A DNA stretch of 64,000 nucleotides, taken from assembly GCF_001072375.1 (NCBI RefSeq), contig NZ_JVKV01000109.1, positions 535 through 64,534 of the forward strand, in the 5' to 3' direction. Source of the stretch: Streptococcus pseudopneumoniae (GTDB taxonomy: Bacteria; Bacillota; Bacilli; Lactobacillales; Streptococcaceae). A program made the position numbers and the translations under genes. The notes beneath the pieces were generated by a model. It did no database searches. It had not been told where the DNA came from and saw only the letters and a program-made list of their open reading frames with translations. Positions 25,823-36,359 of the stretch are shown piece by piece; positions within the stretch are counted from its first letter, which is position 1; every line of letters begins with the position of its first letter.

Positions 25823-27838
25823 ATGAATTTACATCAACCCTTGCATGTCTTGCCTGGCGTGGGACCCAAATCAGCAGAAAAATATGCCAAAATAGGAATC
25901 GAAAATCTGCAAGATCTCTTGCTCTACTTTCCTTTCCGTTATGAAGATTTTAAGACCAAGCAGGTGCTAGAACTAGAAGATGGTGAAAAGGCTGTCCTAT
26001 CTGGTCAGGTAGTAACACCAGCTAGTGTTCAGTATTATGGTTTTAAGCGCAATCGCCTACGCTTTAGCCTCAAGCAGGGAGAAGTTGTGTTTTCAGTGAA
26101 CTTCTTTAACCAACCCTACCTGGCTGACAAGATTGAGCTAGGAGCGACTCTAGCCGTTTTTGGTAAGTGGGATCGCGCCAAGGCTAGTCTAACAGGGATG
26201 AAGGTTTTAGTTCAAGTAGAGGACGACCTTCAACCTGTCTATCGTCTCGCACAAGGAGTTAGTCAAGCAAGCCTTGTTAAGGTCATTAAAACCGCCTTTG
26301 ATCAGGGGCTAGATCTCTTGATAGAGGAAAATCTCCCTCAGTCCTTGCTAGATAAATACAAACTCATGTCTCGCTGTCAGGCTGTTCGTGCCATGCATTT
26401 TCCTAAGGATTTGGCAGAATACAAGCAGGCTCTCCGTCGAATCAAGTTTGAGGAACTTTTCTATTTCCAAATGCAATTACAGACCCTCAAGTCTGAAAAT
26501 AAGATTCATGGAAGTGGATTGGTCCTGAATTGGTTCCAGGAAAAACTAACTGCGGTTAAAGAAAATTTGCCTTTTGCTTTGACCCAAGCCCAAGAAAAGA
26601 GCCTGCAAGAAATCCTGACCGATATGAAGTCGGACCATCACATGAATCGACTCTTGCAAGGGGATGTTGGTAGTGGGAAAACAGTGGTAGCAGGTCTAGC
26701 GATGTACGCAGCCGTAACGGCTGGTTATCAGGCTGCCCTCATGGTTCCAACAGAGATTCTTGCAGAGCAGCATTTTGAAAGTTTAGAGAGTCTCTTTCCA
26801 GATTTGAAACTAGCCCTCCTAACAGGTTCACTAAAAGCTGCAGAAAAACGTACGGTTTTGAAAACTATTGCCAAGGGGGATGTTGATGTAATCATCGGTA
26901 CCCATGCCCTTATACAGGATGGGGTGGACTATGCTAAACTCGGTTTGATTATCATCGACGAGCAACACCGTTTTGGTGTGGGACAAAGACGTATTTTACG
27001 TGAAAAAGGAGAAAATCCAGATGTCCTTATGATGACGGCAACACCGATTCCACGGACCTTAGCCATCACAGCCTTTGGAGATATGGATGTTTCTATTATT
27101 GACCAGATGCCAGCAGGACGCAAGCCAATCGTAACACGCTGGATTAAACATGAACAGTTGCCCCAGGTCCTGACTTGGTTGGAAGGAGAAATTCAAAAAG
27201 GTTCTCAAGCCTATGTTATTTCGCCCTTGATTGAAGAATCTGAAGCCTTGGATTTGAAAAATGCTATCGCTTTGTCAGAAGAGTTGACAGATCATTTTGC
27301 AGAAAAAGCAAAAGTTGCTCTCTTGCATGGGAAGATGAAGAGTGATGAAAAAGACCAGATTATGCAGGAGTTCAAAGATAGAAAGACTGATATTCTGGTT
27401 TCGACAACGGTTATCGAGGTTGGGGTTAATGTGCCAAATGCGACAGTCATGATTATCATGGATGCTGATCGTTTTGGGCTTAGTCAACTCCATCAGCTTC
27501 GGGGTCGTGTAGGTCGTGGAGACAAGCAGTCCTATGCGGTACTTGTGGCCAATCCCAAAACAGACTCAGGTAAGGACCGTATGCGCATCATGACGGAGAC
27601 AACAAATGGCTTTATCCTTGCTGAGGAAGATTTAAAAATGCGTGGTTCTGGTGAAATCTTTGGAACCAGACAGTCAGGTCTACCAGAGTTTCAAGTGGCT
27701 GATATTATCGAAGATTTTCCGATTCTTGAGGAAGCCCGCAAGGTAGCAAGCTATATCAGTTCACTTCCTAATTGGCAAGAGGATCCAGAGTGGCATGTGA
27801 TTGCCCTAAATCTAGAGAAGAAAGAACATTTGGATTAA
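25823..27838 (+). CDS. recG: ATP-dependent DNA helicase RecG
   Basis: A 671-residue branch-migrating helicase for stalled forks and Holliday junctions. An N-terminal wedge (OB-fold) domain is followed by Walker A LLQGDVGSGKTVVAGLA, the DEQH box IIDEQHRFGVGQR and the C-terminal helicase half with LRGRVGRGDKQSYAVLV. Length is standard. It starts 24 bases after alr with AAAGGAGAGG upstream and is probably the last gene of the operon. Confidence 0.97.
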   Translation: MNLHQPLHVLPGVGPKSAEKYAKIGIENLQDLLLYFPFRYEDFKTKQVLELEDGEKAVLSGQVVTPASVQYYGFKRNRLRFSLKQGEVVFSVNFFNQPYLADKIELGATLAVFGKWDRAKASLTGMKVLVQVEDDLQPVYRLAQGVSQASLVKVIKTAFDQGLDLLIEENLPQSLLDKYKLMSRCQAVRAMHFPKDLAEYKQALRRIKFEELFYFQMQLQTLKSENKIHGSGLVLNWFQEKLTAVKENLPFALTQAQEKSLQEILTDMKSDHHMNRLLQGDVGSGKTVVAGLAMYAAVTAGYQAALMVPTEILAEQHFESLESLFPDLKLALLTGSLKAAEKRTVLKTIAKGDVDVIIGTHALIQDGVDYAKLGLIIIDEQHRFGVGQRRILREKGENPDVLMMTATPIPRTLAITAFGDMDVSIIDQMPAGRKPIVTRWIKHEQLPQVLTWLEGEIQKGSQAYVISPLIEESEALDLKNAIALSEELTDHFAEKAKVALLHGKMKSDEKDQIMQEFKDRKTDILVSTTVIEVGVNVPNATVMIIMDADRFGLSQLHQLRGRVGRGDKQSYAVLVANPKTDSGKDRMRIMTETTNGFILAEEDLKMRGSGEIFGTRQSGLPEFQVADIIEDFPILEEARKVASYISSLPNWQEDPEWHVIALNLEKKEHLD

Positions 27839-27855
27839 GCTTTTTCTAAGAAAAT

Positions 27856-27888
27856 CTTAAGTTTGCTTTTAGGAAGGCGTCCTATACT
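27856..27888 (+). promoter_or_regulatory. Response-regulator-type promoter of small gene 1 (CiaR-like)
   Basis: CTTAAG (27856-27861), 5 bases, TTTTAG (27867-27872), exactly 10 bases, then TATACT (27883-27888). The CiaR consensus as I remember it is TTTAAG-N5-TTTAAG about 10 bases before the -10. One mismatch per half-site. The same arrangement recurs at 28222. Confidence 0.55.
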
Positions 27889-27919
27889 AGAGTCATTAAA
27901 AAGAAATGAGGACTCTCAC

Positions 27920-27985
27920 ATGACTATTAAAGTAAATTATCAAAAAACTTTTCAAAAGGAACAAGCACCTTCTCCTAAATACTAA
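27920..27985 (+). CDS. Small peptide gene 1 (21 residues)
   Basis: Encodes MTIKVNYQKTFQKEQAPSPKY. GAGGA lies 7 bases before the ATG, a promoter with paired half-sites lies upstream, and a terminator follows at once, so it is a complete transcription unit of roughly 120 bases. A second unit with the same promoter, ribosome binding site and KVNYQKTFQ core lies 370 bases downstream. The shared codons differ only at synonymous third positions (GTA/GTG, ACT/ACA), which argues for translation. There is no signal peptide or double-Gly leader; the function is unknown. It could alternatively be a small RNA. Confidence 0.6.
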   Translation: MTIKVNYQKTFQKEQAPSPKY

Positions 27986-27989
27986 GTAA

Positions 27990-28014
27990 AAGAGCGGTAA
28001 CGAACGCTCTTTTT
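27990..28014 (+). terminator. Terminator of small gene 1
   Basis: AGAGCG pairs with CGCTCT around GTAACGAA, followed by TTTT. It lies five bases after the stop. Confidence 0.85.
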
Positions 28015-28074
28015 GTATGGGATTCTCAGGTAAGGGATTTAGAAAAATGCTTATGTTCATTTGATTTACTGAAT

Positions 28075-28188
28075 GTATAAACTTCAACATCACTTCAAAC
28101 AACACCTTAGTCTTAACAGGCAATCTAAAAGCAGTGCTTTGAGAAATCTGTAACTAGCTTTCTAGTTTGCTCTTTCGTTTTCATTGAG
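28075..28188 (-). repeat. Degenerate BOX element, minus orientation
   Basis: Read on the minus strand it starts CTCAATGAAAACGAAAGAGC and continues with AAACTAGAAAGCTAG (boxA). Then follow a TCTCAAAGCACTGCTTTTAG stretch (boxB-like) and GTTTGAAGTGATGTTGAAG (boxC-like). It is decayed compared with the copy at 682. It lies between the two small peptide units. Confidence 0.6.
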
Positions 28189-28221
28189 TCAGAAGTTACT
28201 TTTAGTTTTTTCTAAGGAAAA

Positions 28222-28254
28222 TATAAGCTATGTTTTAGGAAGGGATTTTATACT
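28222..28254 (+). promoter_or_regulatory. Response-regulator-type promoter of small gene 2 (CiaR-like)
   Basis: TATAAG (28222-28227), 5 bases, TTTTAG (28233-28238), exactly 10 bases, then TATACT (28249-28254). Spacing is identical to the promoter at 27856, and the flanks (TTTTCTAAG, AGGAAGG) are shared as well. Confidence 0.55.
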
Positions 28255-28285
28255 GGGTTCATCAAAAAGAAATGAGGACTCTCAT

Positions 28286-28363
28286 ATGACAATGAAGATT
28301 AAAGTGAATTATCAAAAAACATTTCAAGAAGTAGTAGAAGCAGAAAAGCTTGCTACAAAATAG
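28286..28363 (+). CDS. Small peptide gene 2 (25 residues)
   Basis: Encodes MTMKIKVNYQKTFQEVVEA followed by EKLATK. It shares KVNYQKTFQ with the peptide at 27920 and has the same AAGAAATGAGGACTCTCA ribosome-binding segment. The C-terminal part is unrelated (acidic helix against Pro-rich tail). The unit ends in its own terminator. The function is unknown; a regulated peptide or a small RNA with coding capacity are both possible. Confidence 0.6.
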   Translation: MTMKIKVNYQKTFQEVVEAEKLATK

Positions 28364-28371
28364 TAGTTATT

Positions 28372-28393
28372 AAGGGCGATAGAGCCCTTTTTA
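28372..28393 (+). terminator. Terminator of small gene 2
   Basis: AAGGGC pairs with GCCCTT around GATAGA, followed by a T run. Confidence 0.85.
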
Positions 28394-28444
28394 AATACTT
28401 GCTTTAGGCGAAATATGATAGATTTTTAGCATGTGGAATCAGTA

Positions 28445-28463
28445 GAATTAGGCTATACCAATT
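28445..28463 (+). promoter_or_regulatory. Upstream NagR-like (GntR-type) operator of glmS
   Basis: GAATTAGGCTATACCAATT, an imperfect palindrome, directly upstream of the -35. The same motif recurs at 28524. The NagR (dre-type) sites reported for streptococcal nag/glmS genes read similarly (ATTGGTATAGAC-like on the other strand). Confidence 0.6.
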
Positions 28464-28470
28464 TTTGTTC

Positions 28471-28499
28471 TTGACAAGTGAAAGAAACAAGTATATACT
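28471..28499 (+). promoter_or_regulatory. glmS promoter
   Basis: TTGACA (28471-28476), a 17-base spacer and TATACT (28494-28499): a near-perfect sigma-A promoter about 80 bases upstream of glmS, flanked on both sides by NagR-like sites. Confidence 0.88.
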
Positions 28500-28523
28500 G
28501 TTTCTGCTGATTCTGCAAAGCGA

Positions 28524-28542
28524 GAATTAGACTATACCAATT
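28524..28542 (+). promoter_or_regulatory. Downstream NagR-like (GntR-type) operator of glmS
   Basis: GAATTAGACTATACCAATT, differing from the upstream copy at one base. It lies downstream of the transcription start, so binding would block elongation. The two sites are 79 bases apart. Confidence 0.6.
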
Positions 28543-28580
28543 TTAAGGGGAAAGCACAGCTAGCCTGTGTCGTATATACT

Positions 28581-30389
28581 ATGTGTGGAATTGTTGGTGT
28601 TGTTGGAAACACAAATGCAACTGATATTTTGATTCAAGGGCTTGAAAAGCTCGAATACCGTGGTTATGATTCTGCGGGGATTTTTGTCCTAGGTGGTGCT
28701 GAAAGCCATTTAGTGAAGGCGGTTGGTCGTATCGCAGAATTATCTGCTAAAACTGCTGGTGTTGAGGGAACAACTGGTATCGGACATACTCGTTGGGCCA
28801 CTCACGGGAAACCAACAGAAGATAATGCTCACCCACACCGCTCTGAGACAGGACGTTTTGTCTTGGTGCACAACGGGGTGATTGAAAACTACCTTGAAAT
28901 CAAGGAAGAATACCTTGCAGGTCACCACTTCAAGGGACAAACGGATACTGAAATCGCTGTTCACTTGATTGGTAAATTTGCGGAAGAAGACGGGTTGTCA
29001 GTGCTTGAAGCCTTCAAAAAAGCTCTTCACATCATCCGCGGTTCATATGCCTTTGCCTTGATCGACTCTGAAAATCCAGATGTCATCTACGTGGCAAAGA
29101 ACAAATCACCACTCTTGATTGGTCTTGGTGAAGGTTACAATATGGTCTGTTCAGACGCCATGGCTATGATTCGTGAGACCAATCAATACATGGAAATCCA
29201 TGACCAAGAGTTGGTTATCGTAAAAGCTGATAGCGTTGAAGTTCAAGACTATGATGGTAACAGCCATGAGCGTGTTAGCTACACTGCGGAGCTTGACTTA
29301 TCTGATATCGGTAAGGGGACTTATCCTTACTACATGCTCAAGGAAATTGATGAGCAACCAACGGTGATGCGTAAGTTGATCCAAGCCTACACAGATGAGG
29401 CTGGTCAAGTTGTCGTAGATCCAGCTATCATCAAGGCTGTTCAAGACGCAGACCGCATCTACATTCTCGCAGCTGGGACTTCTTACCACGCAGGATTTGC
29501 TTCTAAGAAGATGTTGGAAGAATTGACAGATACGCCGGTTGAACTTGGTATCTCCTCTGAGTGGGGCTACGGCATGCCACTTCTCAGCAAGAAACCACTC
29601 TTTATCTTTATCAGCCAATCTGGTGAAACAGCTGATAGCCGTCAAGTTTTGGTTAAGGCCAATGAAATGGGAATTCCAAGCTTGACAGTGACAAACGTGC
29701 CAGGATCAACCCTTTCACGTGAAGCCAACCATACCATGCTCCTTCATGCAGGTCCTGAAATTGCTGTAGCATCAACTAAGGCTTATACAGCCCAAATCGC
29801 AGCCCTTGCCTTCCTCGCAAAAGCAGTCGGTGAAGCAAATGGCAACGAAAAAGCCAAAGCCTTTGACTTGGTTCATGAGTTGTCTATCGTGGCTCAATCT
29901 ATCGAGTCAACCCTTTCAGAAAAAGAATTGATTGATGCGAAAGTTCGTGATCTTCTTGAAACAACACGTAATGCCTTTTACATCGGACGCGGTCAAGACT
30001 ACTATGTAGCTATGGAAGCTAGTCTCAAACTCAAAGAAATCTCTTACATCCAATGTGAAGGTTTTGCGGCTGGAGAACTCAAGCACGGAACTATTGCCTT
30101 GATTGAAGAAGGAACACCTGTCTTGGCCCTCTTGTCAGACCCAGTTCTTGCAAACCACACTCGAGGAAATATCCAAGAAGTGGCAGCACGTGGAGCTAAG
30201 GTCCTCACCATTGCAGAAGAAAATGTTGCCAAAGATACAGATGATATCGTTCTTACGACCGTACACCCTTACCTCTCACCAATCTCAATGGTCGTACCAA
30301 CGCAATTAGTCGCTTACTTTGCAACCCTACACCGTGGACTCGACGTGGACAAACCACGTAACCTTGCTAAGTCAGTAACGGTAGAATAA
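28581..30389 (+). CDS. glmS: Glutamine--fructose-6-phosphate aminotransferase (GlcN-6-P synthase)
   Basis: A 602-residue enzyme that makes glucosamine-6-phosphate for UDP-GlcNAc and peptidoglycan. The N-terminal glutaminase begins [10 protein letters not shown], and the Cys after Met is the nucleophile. Two SIS isomerase domains follow ([24 protein letters not shown]) and the protein ends [12 protein letters not shown]. No Shine-Dalgarno is close to the ATG. An AAGGGG lies about 30 bases upstream, and a CACAG/CTGTG hairpin (28555-28570) lies between. I found no glmS ribozyme; control is probably by NagR through the two operators. Confidence 0.97.
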   Translation: MCGIVGVVGNTNATDILIQGLEKLEYRGYDSAGIFVLGGAESHLVKAVGRIAELSAKTAGVEGTTGIGHTRWATHGKPTEDNAHPHRSETGRFVLVHNGVIENYLEIKEEYLAGHHFKGQTDTEIAVHLIGKFAEEDGLSVLEAFKKALHIIRGSYAFALIDSENPDVIYVAKNKSPLLIGLGEGYNMVCSDAMAMIRETNQYMEIHDQELVIVKADSVEVQDYDGNSHERVSYTAELDLSDIGKGTYPYYMLKEIDEQPTVMRKLIQAYTDEAGQVVVDPAIIKAVQDADRIYILAAGTSYHAGFASKKMLEELTDTPVELGISSEWGYGMPLLSKKPLFIFISQSGETADSRQVLVKANEMGIPSLTVTNVPGSTLSREANHTMLLHAGPEIAVASTKAYTAQIAALAFLAKAVGEANGNEKAKAFDLVHELSIVAQSIESTLSEKELIDAKVRDLLETTRNAFYIGRGQDYYVAMEASLKLKEISYIQCEGFAAGELKHGTIALIEEGTPVLALLSDPVLANHTRGNIQEVAARGAKVLTIAEENVAKDTDDIVLTTVHPYLSPISMVVPTQLVAYFATLHRGLDVDKPRNLAKSVTVE

Positions 30390-30411
30390 ACCAAAAAATT
30401 AAATCATAAGC

Positions 30412-30466
30412 AAAAGTGAACTAGATAGTTTTCTGAAAAACAGAATGCTGTCTTGTTCGCTTTTTT
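30412..30466 (+). terminator. Double-hairpin terminator-like element after glmS
   Basis: AAAAGTGAAC (30412-30421) pairs with GTTCGCTTTT (30455-30464), and the inner TTCTG/CAGAA arms form a second hairpin. It shares GTTTTCTGA and CTGTCTTGTTCGCTTTTTT-type blocks with the element at 561-616, so it is a dispersed terminator-like repeat. Confidence 0.7.
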
Positions 30467-30470
30467 GTAT

Positions 30471-30570
30471 ATTCAATGAAAATCAATGACCAAATTTGTT
30501 CTCTTATGTAGATGTCTCCAAGCATCGCTTTGAGGTTCTAGATAAGAGTGACGCAGTCAGTCTCGTTACA
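30471..30570 (+). repeat. Decayed BOX element
   Basis: ATTCAATGAAAATCAATGAC (boxA-like), then GCTTTGAGGTTCTAGATAAG and GTGACGCAGTCAGTC (boxB-like); boxC is missing. The stretch from 30570 to 30756 has no gene I can support. Confidence 0.55.
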
Positions 30571-30756
30571 CCGATTTGATATTGTAGAGAAAATGGGTCA
30601 ACCTCAGCCAAGGTAGTTCAAGTCAAGATTGAAGAGGATGGATTCACTCCTTTTAAGGATTCATTAGAAATAAATCTAAAATTAAATGTTATCTCAGCTT
30701 CTATTAAAATGAGAATTATTTTTAAAAGATATGTTTGTGAAAGACTTGCAAGATAT

Positions 30757-30800
30757 AAAAAACTCTTAGAGCTGGATGCTAAGGATCCAATTCTAAGAGG
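30757..30800 (-). terminator. Terminator of the DUF1846 gene
   Basis: CTCTTAGA and TCTAAGAG form the outer stem and TGGAT/ATCCA the inner one. Read on the minus strand, TTTTTT follows. It lies 16 bases past the stop of the minus-strand gene. Confidence 0.88.
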
Positions 30801-30815
30801 AGTGAGTGTCGTATT

Positions 30816-32300
30816 TTACTTGCGATACAAACGATCGTATTGATAGTAAGGATCAAAGGTTACGTTGATACCTAGTTTGCGAAGAACATTCTTGTCTTCA
30901 TCCGTTAAGATAATCGTAGAGTGAGCTTCGCTTCCTTTGAGATTTCCGAGTTCTTTCATGGCATGATCTGCATCAGGATTCTGCATTGCTGTGATAGCAA
31001 GGGCGATGAGGATCTCGTTAGAATGAAGTCGAGGGTTACGGCTACCCAAGTGATTGATTTTCAAACCTTGAATTGGTTTCACCACTTCTGGTTCAATTAA
31101 TTTTGTTTCAGCATCAATGTTAGCGGACATTTTGATAGCATTGATCAATGCAGCCGCTGTTGGACCAAAGAGTTCTGAGTTCTTACCAGTAACGATTTCA
31201 CCAGAAGGTAATTCAAGTGCTAGAGCGGGTCCGCCTGTTTCTTCTGCTCTTTGTCGAGCAGCAACAGCAACCTTTCGGTCAGCTGGTGTGATACCGAGGT
31301 CATTCATGAGAAGCTCAATCTTCTTCACAGCAGTTTCTCCAACCTTCTCAGCTTTGAAGTCAAGAACTGTCTGGTAATAGCGACGGATAATTTCCTGTTT
31401 AGATGCTTCAATGGCGGCGTCGTTATCAGTGATTGCAAAACCAACCATATTGACACCCATGTCAGTTGGAGACGCATAAGGAGACTCACCGAGAATACGT
31501 TCCAGCATACGCTTAAGGACAGGGAAAATTTCAATATCGCGGTTGTAGTTGACTGTGGTTTCTCCATAAGTTTGGAGATGGAATGGGTCAATCATGTTGA
31601 CATCATCTAGGTCTGCTGTGGCAGCTTCATAAGCCAAGTTGACAGGATGATGAAGTGGGAGATTCCAAACTGGGAAGGTTTCAAATTTGGCATAACCAGA
31701 CTTGATACCATTGATTTGGTCGTGGTACATGTTAGACATACAAGTTGCCAACTTACCTGAACCAGGACCAGGAGCAGTCACGACAATCAAGTTACGGCTA
31801 GTTTTGATATAGTCGTTTTTCCCCATACCTTCAGGAGAGATGATGTGATCCATATCTGTCGGATACCCCTTGATAGGGTAGTGAAGATAAGAGTCGATTC
31901 CATTTTTCTCTAATTGATTACGGAAAGCATCTGCTGCCGGTTGGCCTGCATATTGAGTAATGACAACTGAACCAACAAAGATACCAAGTTCATTGAATTT
32001 ATCGATCAAACGAAGCACTTCTTGGTCATAAGAAATGCCCAAGTCTCCACGAGCTTTTGAGTGCTCGATATTGCTAGCGTTAATAGCGATAACAACCTCA
32101 ACTTGCTCCTTCAACTCTTGCAAGAGCTTGATTTTATTGTCAGGTTCATATCCAGGAAGGACACGAGCAGCGTGGAAATCTTCTAACATTTTGCCACCAA
32201 ACTCCAAGTAGAGTTTGCCGTCAAATTGGTTGATGCGCTCCAAGATATGGTCGCGTTGTAGATTCAAATATTGTTCAGAACTAAAAGCTTGTTTTTTCAT
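30816..32300 (-). CDS. DUF1846 family protein
   Basis: A 494-residue cytoplasmic protein, full length for DUF1846 ([20 protein letters not shown] start; [20 protein letters not shown] resembles a P-loop; [19 protein letters not shown] near the end). The family is widespread in Firmicutes, structurally known but of unclear function. AGAGGT precedes the ATG. It is divergent from dexB, in the same relation as I recall upstream of the pneumococcal capsule locus. Confidence 0.9.
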   Translation of the reverse strand: MKKQAFSSEQYLNLQRDHILERINQFDGKLYLEFGGKMLEDFHAARVLPGYEPDNKIKLLQELKEQVEVVIAINASNIEHSKARGDLGISYDQEVLRLIDKFNELGIFVGSVVITQYAGQPAADAFRNQLEKNGIDSYLHYPIKGYPTDMDHIISPEGMGKNDYIKTSRNLIVVTAPGPGSGKLATCMSNMYHDQINGIKSGYAKFETFPVWNLPLHHPVNLAYEAATADLDDVNMIDPFHLQTYGETTVNYNRDIEIFPVLKRMLERILGESPYASPTDMGVNMVGFAITDNDAAIEASKQEIIRRYYQTVLDFKAEKVGETAVKKIELLMNDLGITPADRKVAVAARQRAEETGGPALALELPSGEIVTGKNSELFGPTAAALINAIKMSANIDAETKLIEPEVVKPIQGLKINHLGSRNPRLHSNEILIALAITAMQNPDADHAMKELGNLKGSEAHSTIILTDEDKNVLRKLGINVTFDPYYQYDRLYRK

Positions 32301-32380
32301 TTTTTTACCTCTGAGCTCTATTATATAAAAAAAATGGAAGATTAGAAACTAGAGAGTCGCAAAAGTGAGAAAAAAAGATA

Positions 32381-32390
32381 AAGCAAACGC

Positions 32391-32396
<6 letters not shown>
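32381..32396 (+). promoter_or_regulatory. cre site (CcpA) overlapping the dexB -35
   Basis: AAGCAAACGCTTGCAT matches the catabolite-responsive element at all but one defined position and has the palindromic core GCAA-ACGC-TTGC. It overlaps the -35 of dexB, so CcpA would repress dexB when glucose is abundant. Confidence 0.75.
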
Positions 32397-34063
<1,667 letters not shown>

Positions 34064-34069
34064 AACCAG

Positions 34070-34102
34070 AAACTCAAGTGTCTCAGATGCTTGAGTTTTT
34101 TT
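34070..34102 (+). terminator. dexB terminator
   Basis: AACTCAAG pairs with CTTGAGTT around an 11-base loop, followed by a T run. Confidence 0.9.
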
Positions 34103-34171
34103 CTAAAATAAGTGTAAAAACTTCTTTAATAAATATTAGTTTGAATTTTCTAAAAAATCATCTGAAAACCC

Positions 34172-34199
34172 TTGCTTTTATATAAAAATAGGGTATAAT
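34172..34199 (+). promoter_or_regulatory. Promoter of the first AliB-like gene
   Basis: TTGCTT (34172-34177), a 16-base spacer and TATAAT (34194-34199), 32 bases before the ATG. Confidence 0.7.
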
Positions 34200-34231
34200 G
34201 GTGAAAAATAGTATTTTAAAGGAGAATACCG

Positions 34232-36199
34232 ATGAAATCGAAAAAGTGGCTCGTAGTAGCAGGGATAACGATGAGCGCAGCTCTTCTTTTGGCAGCTTGT
34301 GGCAAGACTGAGAAAAAAGCAGATGCTCCAACAACATTTTCGTATGTATATGCCATTGATCCAACAACATTGGACTATAGCGTTACTAGTAAAAGTTCAA
34401 CATCAGACGTCATTGCCAACTTGGTCGACGGACTCTTGGAAAATGACAAATATGGAAACTTGATTCCATCGCTTGCTGAAGACTGGTCTGTTTCACAGGA
34501 CGGTTTGACCTACACCTACAAGCTACGTAAAGGTGTCAAATGGTATACTTCAGAAGGAGAAGAGTATGCTGAAGTCAAGGCCCAAGACTTTGTGACAGGT
34601 TTGAAGCATGCTGCAGATGGCAAATCAGATGGCCTAACTCTTATCCAAGATTCTATCAAAGGTTTGGCAGAGTATGTTAGCGGTGAAACAAATGACTTCT
34701 CAACAGTCGGTGTCAAAGCAGTTGACGATTATACAGTCGAGTATACCTTAAACAAACCAGAAAGCTTCTGGAATTCTAAGGTGACAACAGCGACTATGCT
34801 CCCTGTTAATGAAGAATTCTTAAATTCTCAAGGGAAAGATTACGGTGCGGCAGCGCCTTCAGGTATTCTCTACAATGGTCCATATATTTTGAAGAACTTC
34901 ACTTCAAAATCAGTGATCGAGTACGAAAAGAACCCAAATTATTGGGACAAAGACAATGTTAAAATTGACCACGTCAAGCTTACCTTCTACGATGGTTCTG
35001 ACCAAGAATCATTGATTCGTAGTTTCTCATCAGGAGCCTATACAACAGCTCGTCTCTTCCCAACTAGCTCAAGCTTTGATTCAACTAAGAAAGAATACGG
35101 CGATAAGATCGTTTATAGTCCGCAAGAAGCGACAAGCTATTACTTTACTTTCAACGTAAATCGTCAGTCTTACAATAAAACAGCTAAGACAGATGAAGCC
35201 CAAAAAACATCAACTAAAGAAGCGCTTCTCAATAAAAACTTCCGTCAAGCTATCAACTTCGCTCTTGACCGTCATGCTTACTCTGCACAGATGAATGGCG
35301 AAGAAGGTGCAGACAAGATTATCCGTACTAGCCTTGTGCCTTATGACTATGTTCAAGTTGGTGAAAAGACCTTCGGTGAATTGGCTCAAGAACAATTGGT
35401 AACATACGGAGACCAGTGGAAGGATGTAGCTTTGACAGATGGTAAAGATACCCTTTACAATCCGACAAAAGCAAAAGCTGCTTTTGAAAAAGCAAAATCA
35501 GAATTGCAAGCTAAAGGTGTAACCTTCCCAATCCATTTGGATATTCCAGTTGAGCAGACAGATGTCATTGCTGTACAGCAAACCAACTCTCTTAAACAGT
35601 CTGTCGAAGCAGCACTTGGAAGTGAAAATGTTGTCATCGATGTACTTCAAATGACTGACAATGAGAAAATGAGTATCACATCTCAAGCCAAAGTACCTTC
35701 TCAAAAAGACTATGACTTGAACGGAACTGGATGGGGACCAGACTATCAAGACCCAGCAACCTACCTCAATATCTTAGATGCTAAGAAGGGTTCTGCTCTT
35801 AAACACTTGGGTATCACAAAAGGTAAAGATCCAGAAGTTATGGCTCAAGTTGGACTTGATGAGTACAAGAAACTCTTGGATGATGCAGGATCAGAAACAA
35901 GCGATCTTAACAAACGCTATGAAAAATATGCCAAAGCACAAGCTTGGGTTTCAGATAGCTCACTTCTTATCCCTGTAGCTTCTTCAGGTGGTTCTCCGAC
36001 AGTTAGCCGTACAGTGCCATTCACAAAAGCTTACTCTCAAGTTGGTATCAAGGGTGATCCATTTGTATTCAAAGGCTTAGAGTTGCAAAACGATATTGTA
36101 ACCACTAAAGAATACGAAGAAGCTCTCAAGAAATGGAAAAAAGAGAAAATCGAAACAAATGCCAAATACCAAAAAGAACTAGTAAATCACGTTAAATAG
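34232..36199 (+). CDS. Oligopeptide-binding lipoprotein, AliA/AliB family (first of a pair)
   Basis: A 655-residue substrate-binding lipoprotein. The signal peptide ends in LLLAACGK, with Cys as the lipidated residue, followed by an SBP_bac_5 domain (PSLAEDWSVSQDGLTYTYKLRKGVKW; LLNKNFRQAINFALDR). It captures peptides for the Ami permease and can act in peptide sensing. It lies between dexB and the capsule operon, where non-encapsulated pneumococci (NCC2) and S. mitis carry AliB-like genes (aliC/aliD). A separate promoter and terminator make it a single-gene unit. Confidence 0.93.
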   Translation: MKSKKWLVVAGITMSAALLLAACGKTEKKADAPTTFSYVYAIDPTTLDYSVTSKSSTSDVIANLVDGLLENDKYGNLIPSLAEDWSVSQDGLTYTYKLRKGVKWYTSEGEEYAEVKAQDFVTGLKHAADGKSDGLTLIQDSIKGLAEYVSGETNDFSTVGVKAVDDYTVEYTLNKPESFWNSKVTTATMLPVNEEFLNSQGKDYGAAAPSGILYNGPYILKNFTSKSVIEYEKNPNYWDKDNVKIDHVKLTFYDGSDQESLIRSFSSGAYTTARLFPTSSSFDSTKKEYGDKIVYSPQEATSYYFTFNVNRQSYNKTAKTDEAQKTSTKEALLNKNFRQAINFALDRHAYSAQMNGEEGADKIIRTSLVPYDYVQVGEKTFGELAQEQLVTYGDQWKDVALTDGKDTLYNPTKAKAAFEKAKSELQAKGVTFPIHLDIPVEQTDVIAVQQTNSLKQSVEAALGSENVVIDVLQMTDNEKMSITSQAKVPSQKDYDLNGTGWGPDYQDPATYLNILDAKKGSALKHLGITKGKDPEVMAQVGLDEYKKLLDDAGSETSDLNKRYEKYAKAQAWVSDSSLLIPVASSGGSPTVSRTVPFTKAYSQVGIKGDPFVFKGLELQNDIVTTKEYEEALKKWKKEKIETNAKYQKELVNHVK

Positions 36200-36213
36200 T
36201 CTTTTGTAACGAA

Positions 36214-36252
36214 TAAAGAAATCCTGTTTTAAAGCAGGATTTCTTTCTTTTC
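36214..36252 (+). terminator. Terminator of the first AliB-like gene
   Basis: AAAGAAATCCTG pairs with CAGGATTTCTTT, followed by a T-rich run. Confidence 0.92.
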
Positions 36253-36311
36253 TCCTTTTATTGACGAATGGACAAATAAGGATATAACTTTACTTTTAGG
36301 TCAAAATTTGA

Positions 36312-36346
36312 TAACATAGTTATATGTTACAAAACCTAACATATAA
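36312..36346 (+). promoter_or_regulatory. Inverted repeats (TAACATA type) before the second AliB-like gene
   Basis: TTATATGTTA (36320-36329) and TAACATATAA (36337-36346) are perfect 10-base inverted arms around a 7-base loop. A third TAACATA lies at 36312-36318. The last arm abuts the GGAG ribosome binding site, so either a repressor operator or an mRNA hairpin affecting translation is possible. Confidence 0.55.
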
Positions 36347-36359
36347 GGAGAAATGAAAC

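Noticed and set aside
27894-28393. The twin small units as ordinary cia-dependent small RNAs (csRNAs)
   Set aside because: Size and promoter fit, but I see no anti-Shine-Dalgarno stretch shared by both. The peptide frame with its ribosome binding site is the conserved part. Kept as an alternative only.
28500-28580. glmS ribozyme
   Set aside because: The leader is too short and I could not find the ribozyme core; operators explain the control better.
30605-30835. Plus-strand open frame of more than 70 codons after glmS
   Set aside because: No start codon with ribosome binding site; it reads through the terminator of the converging gene and into its antisense.
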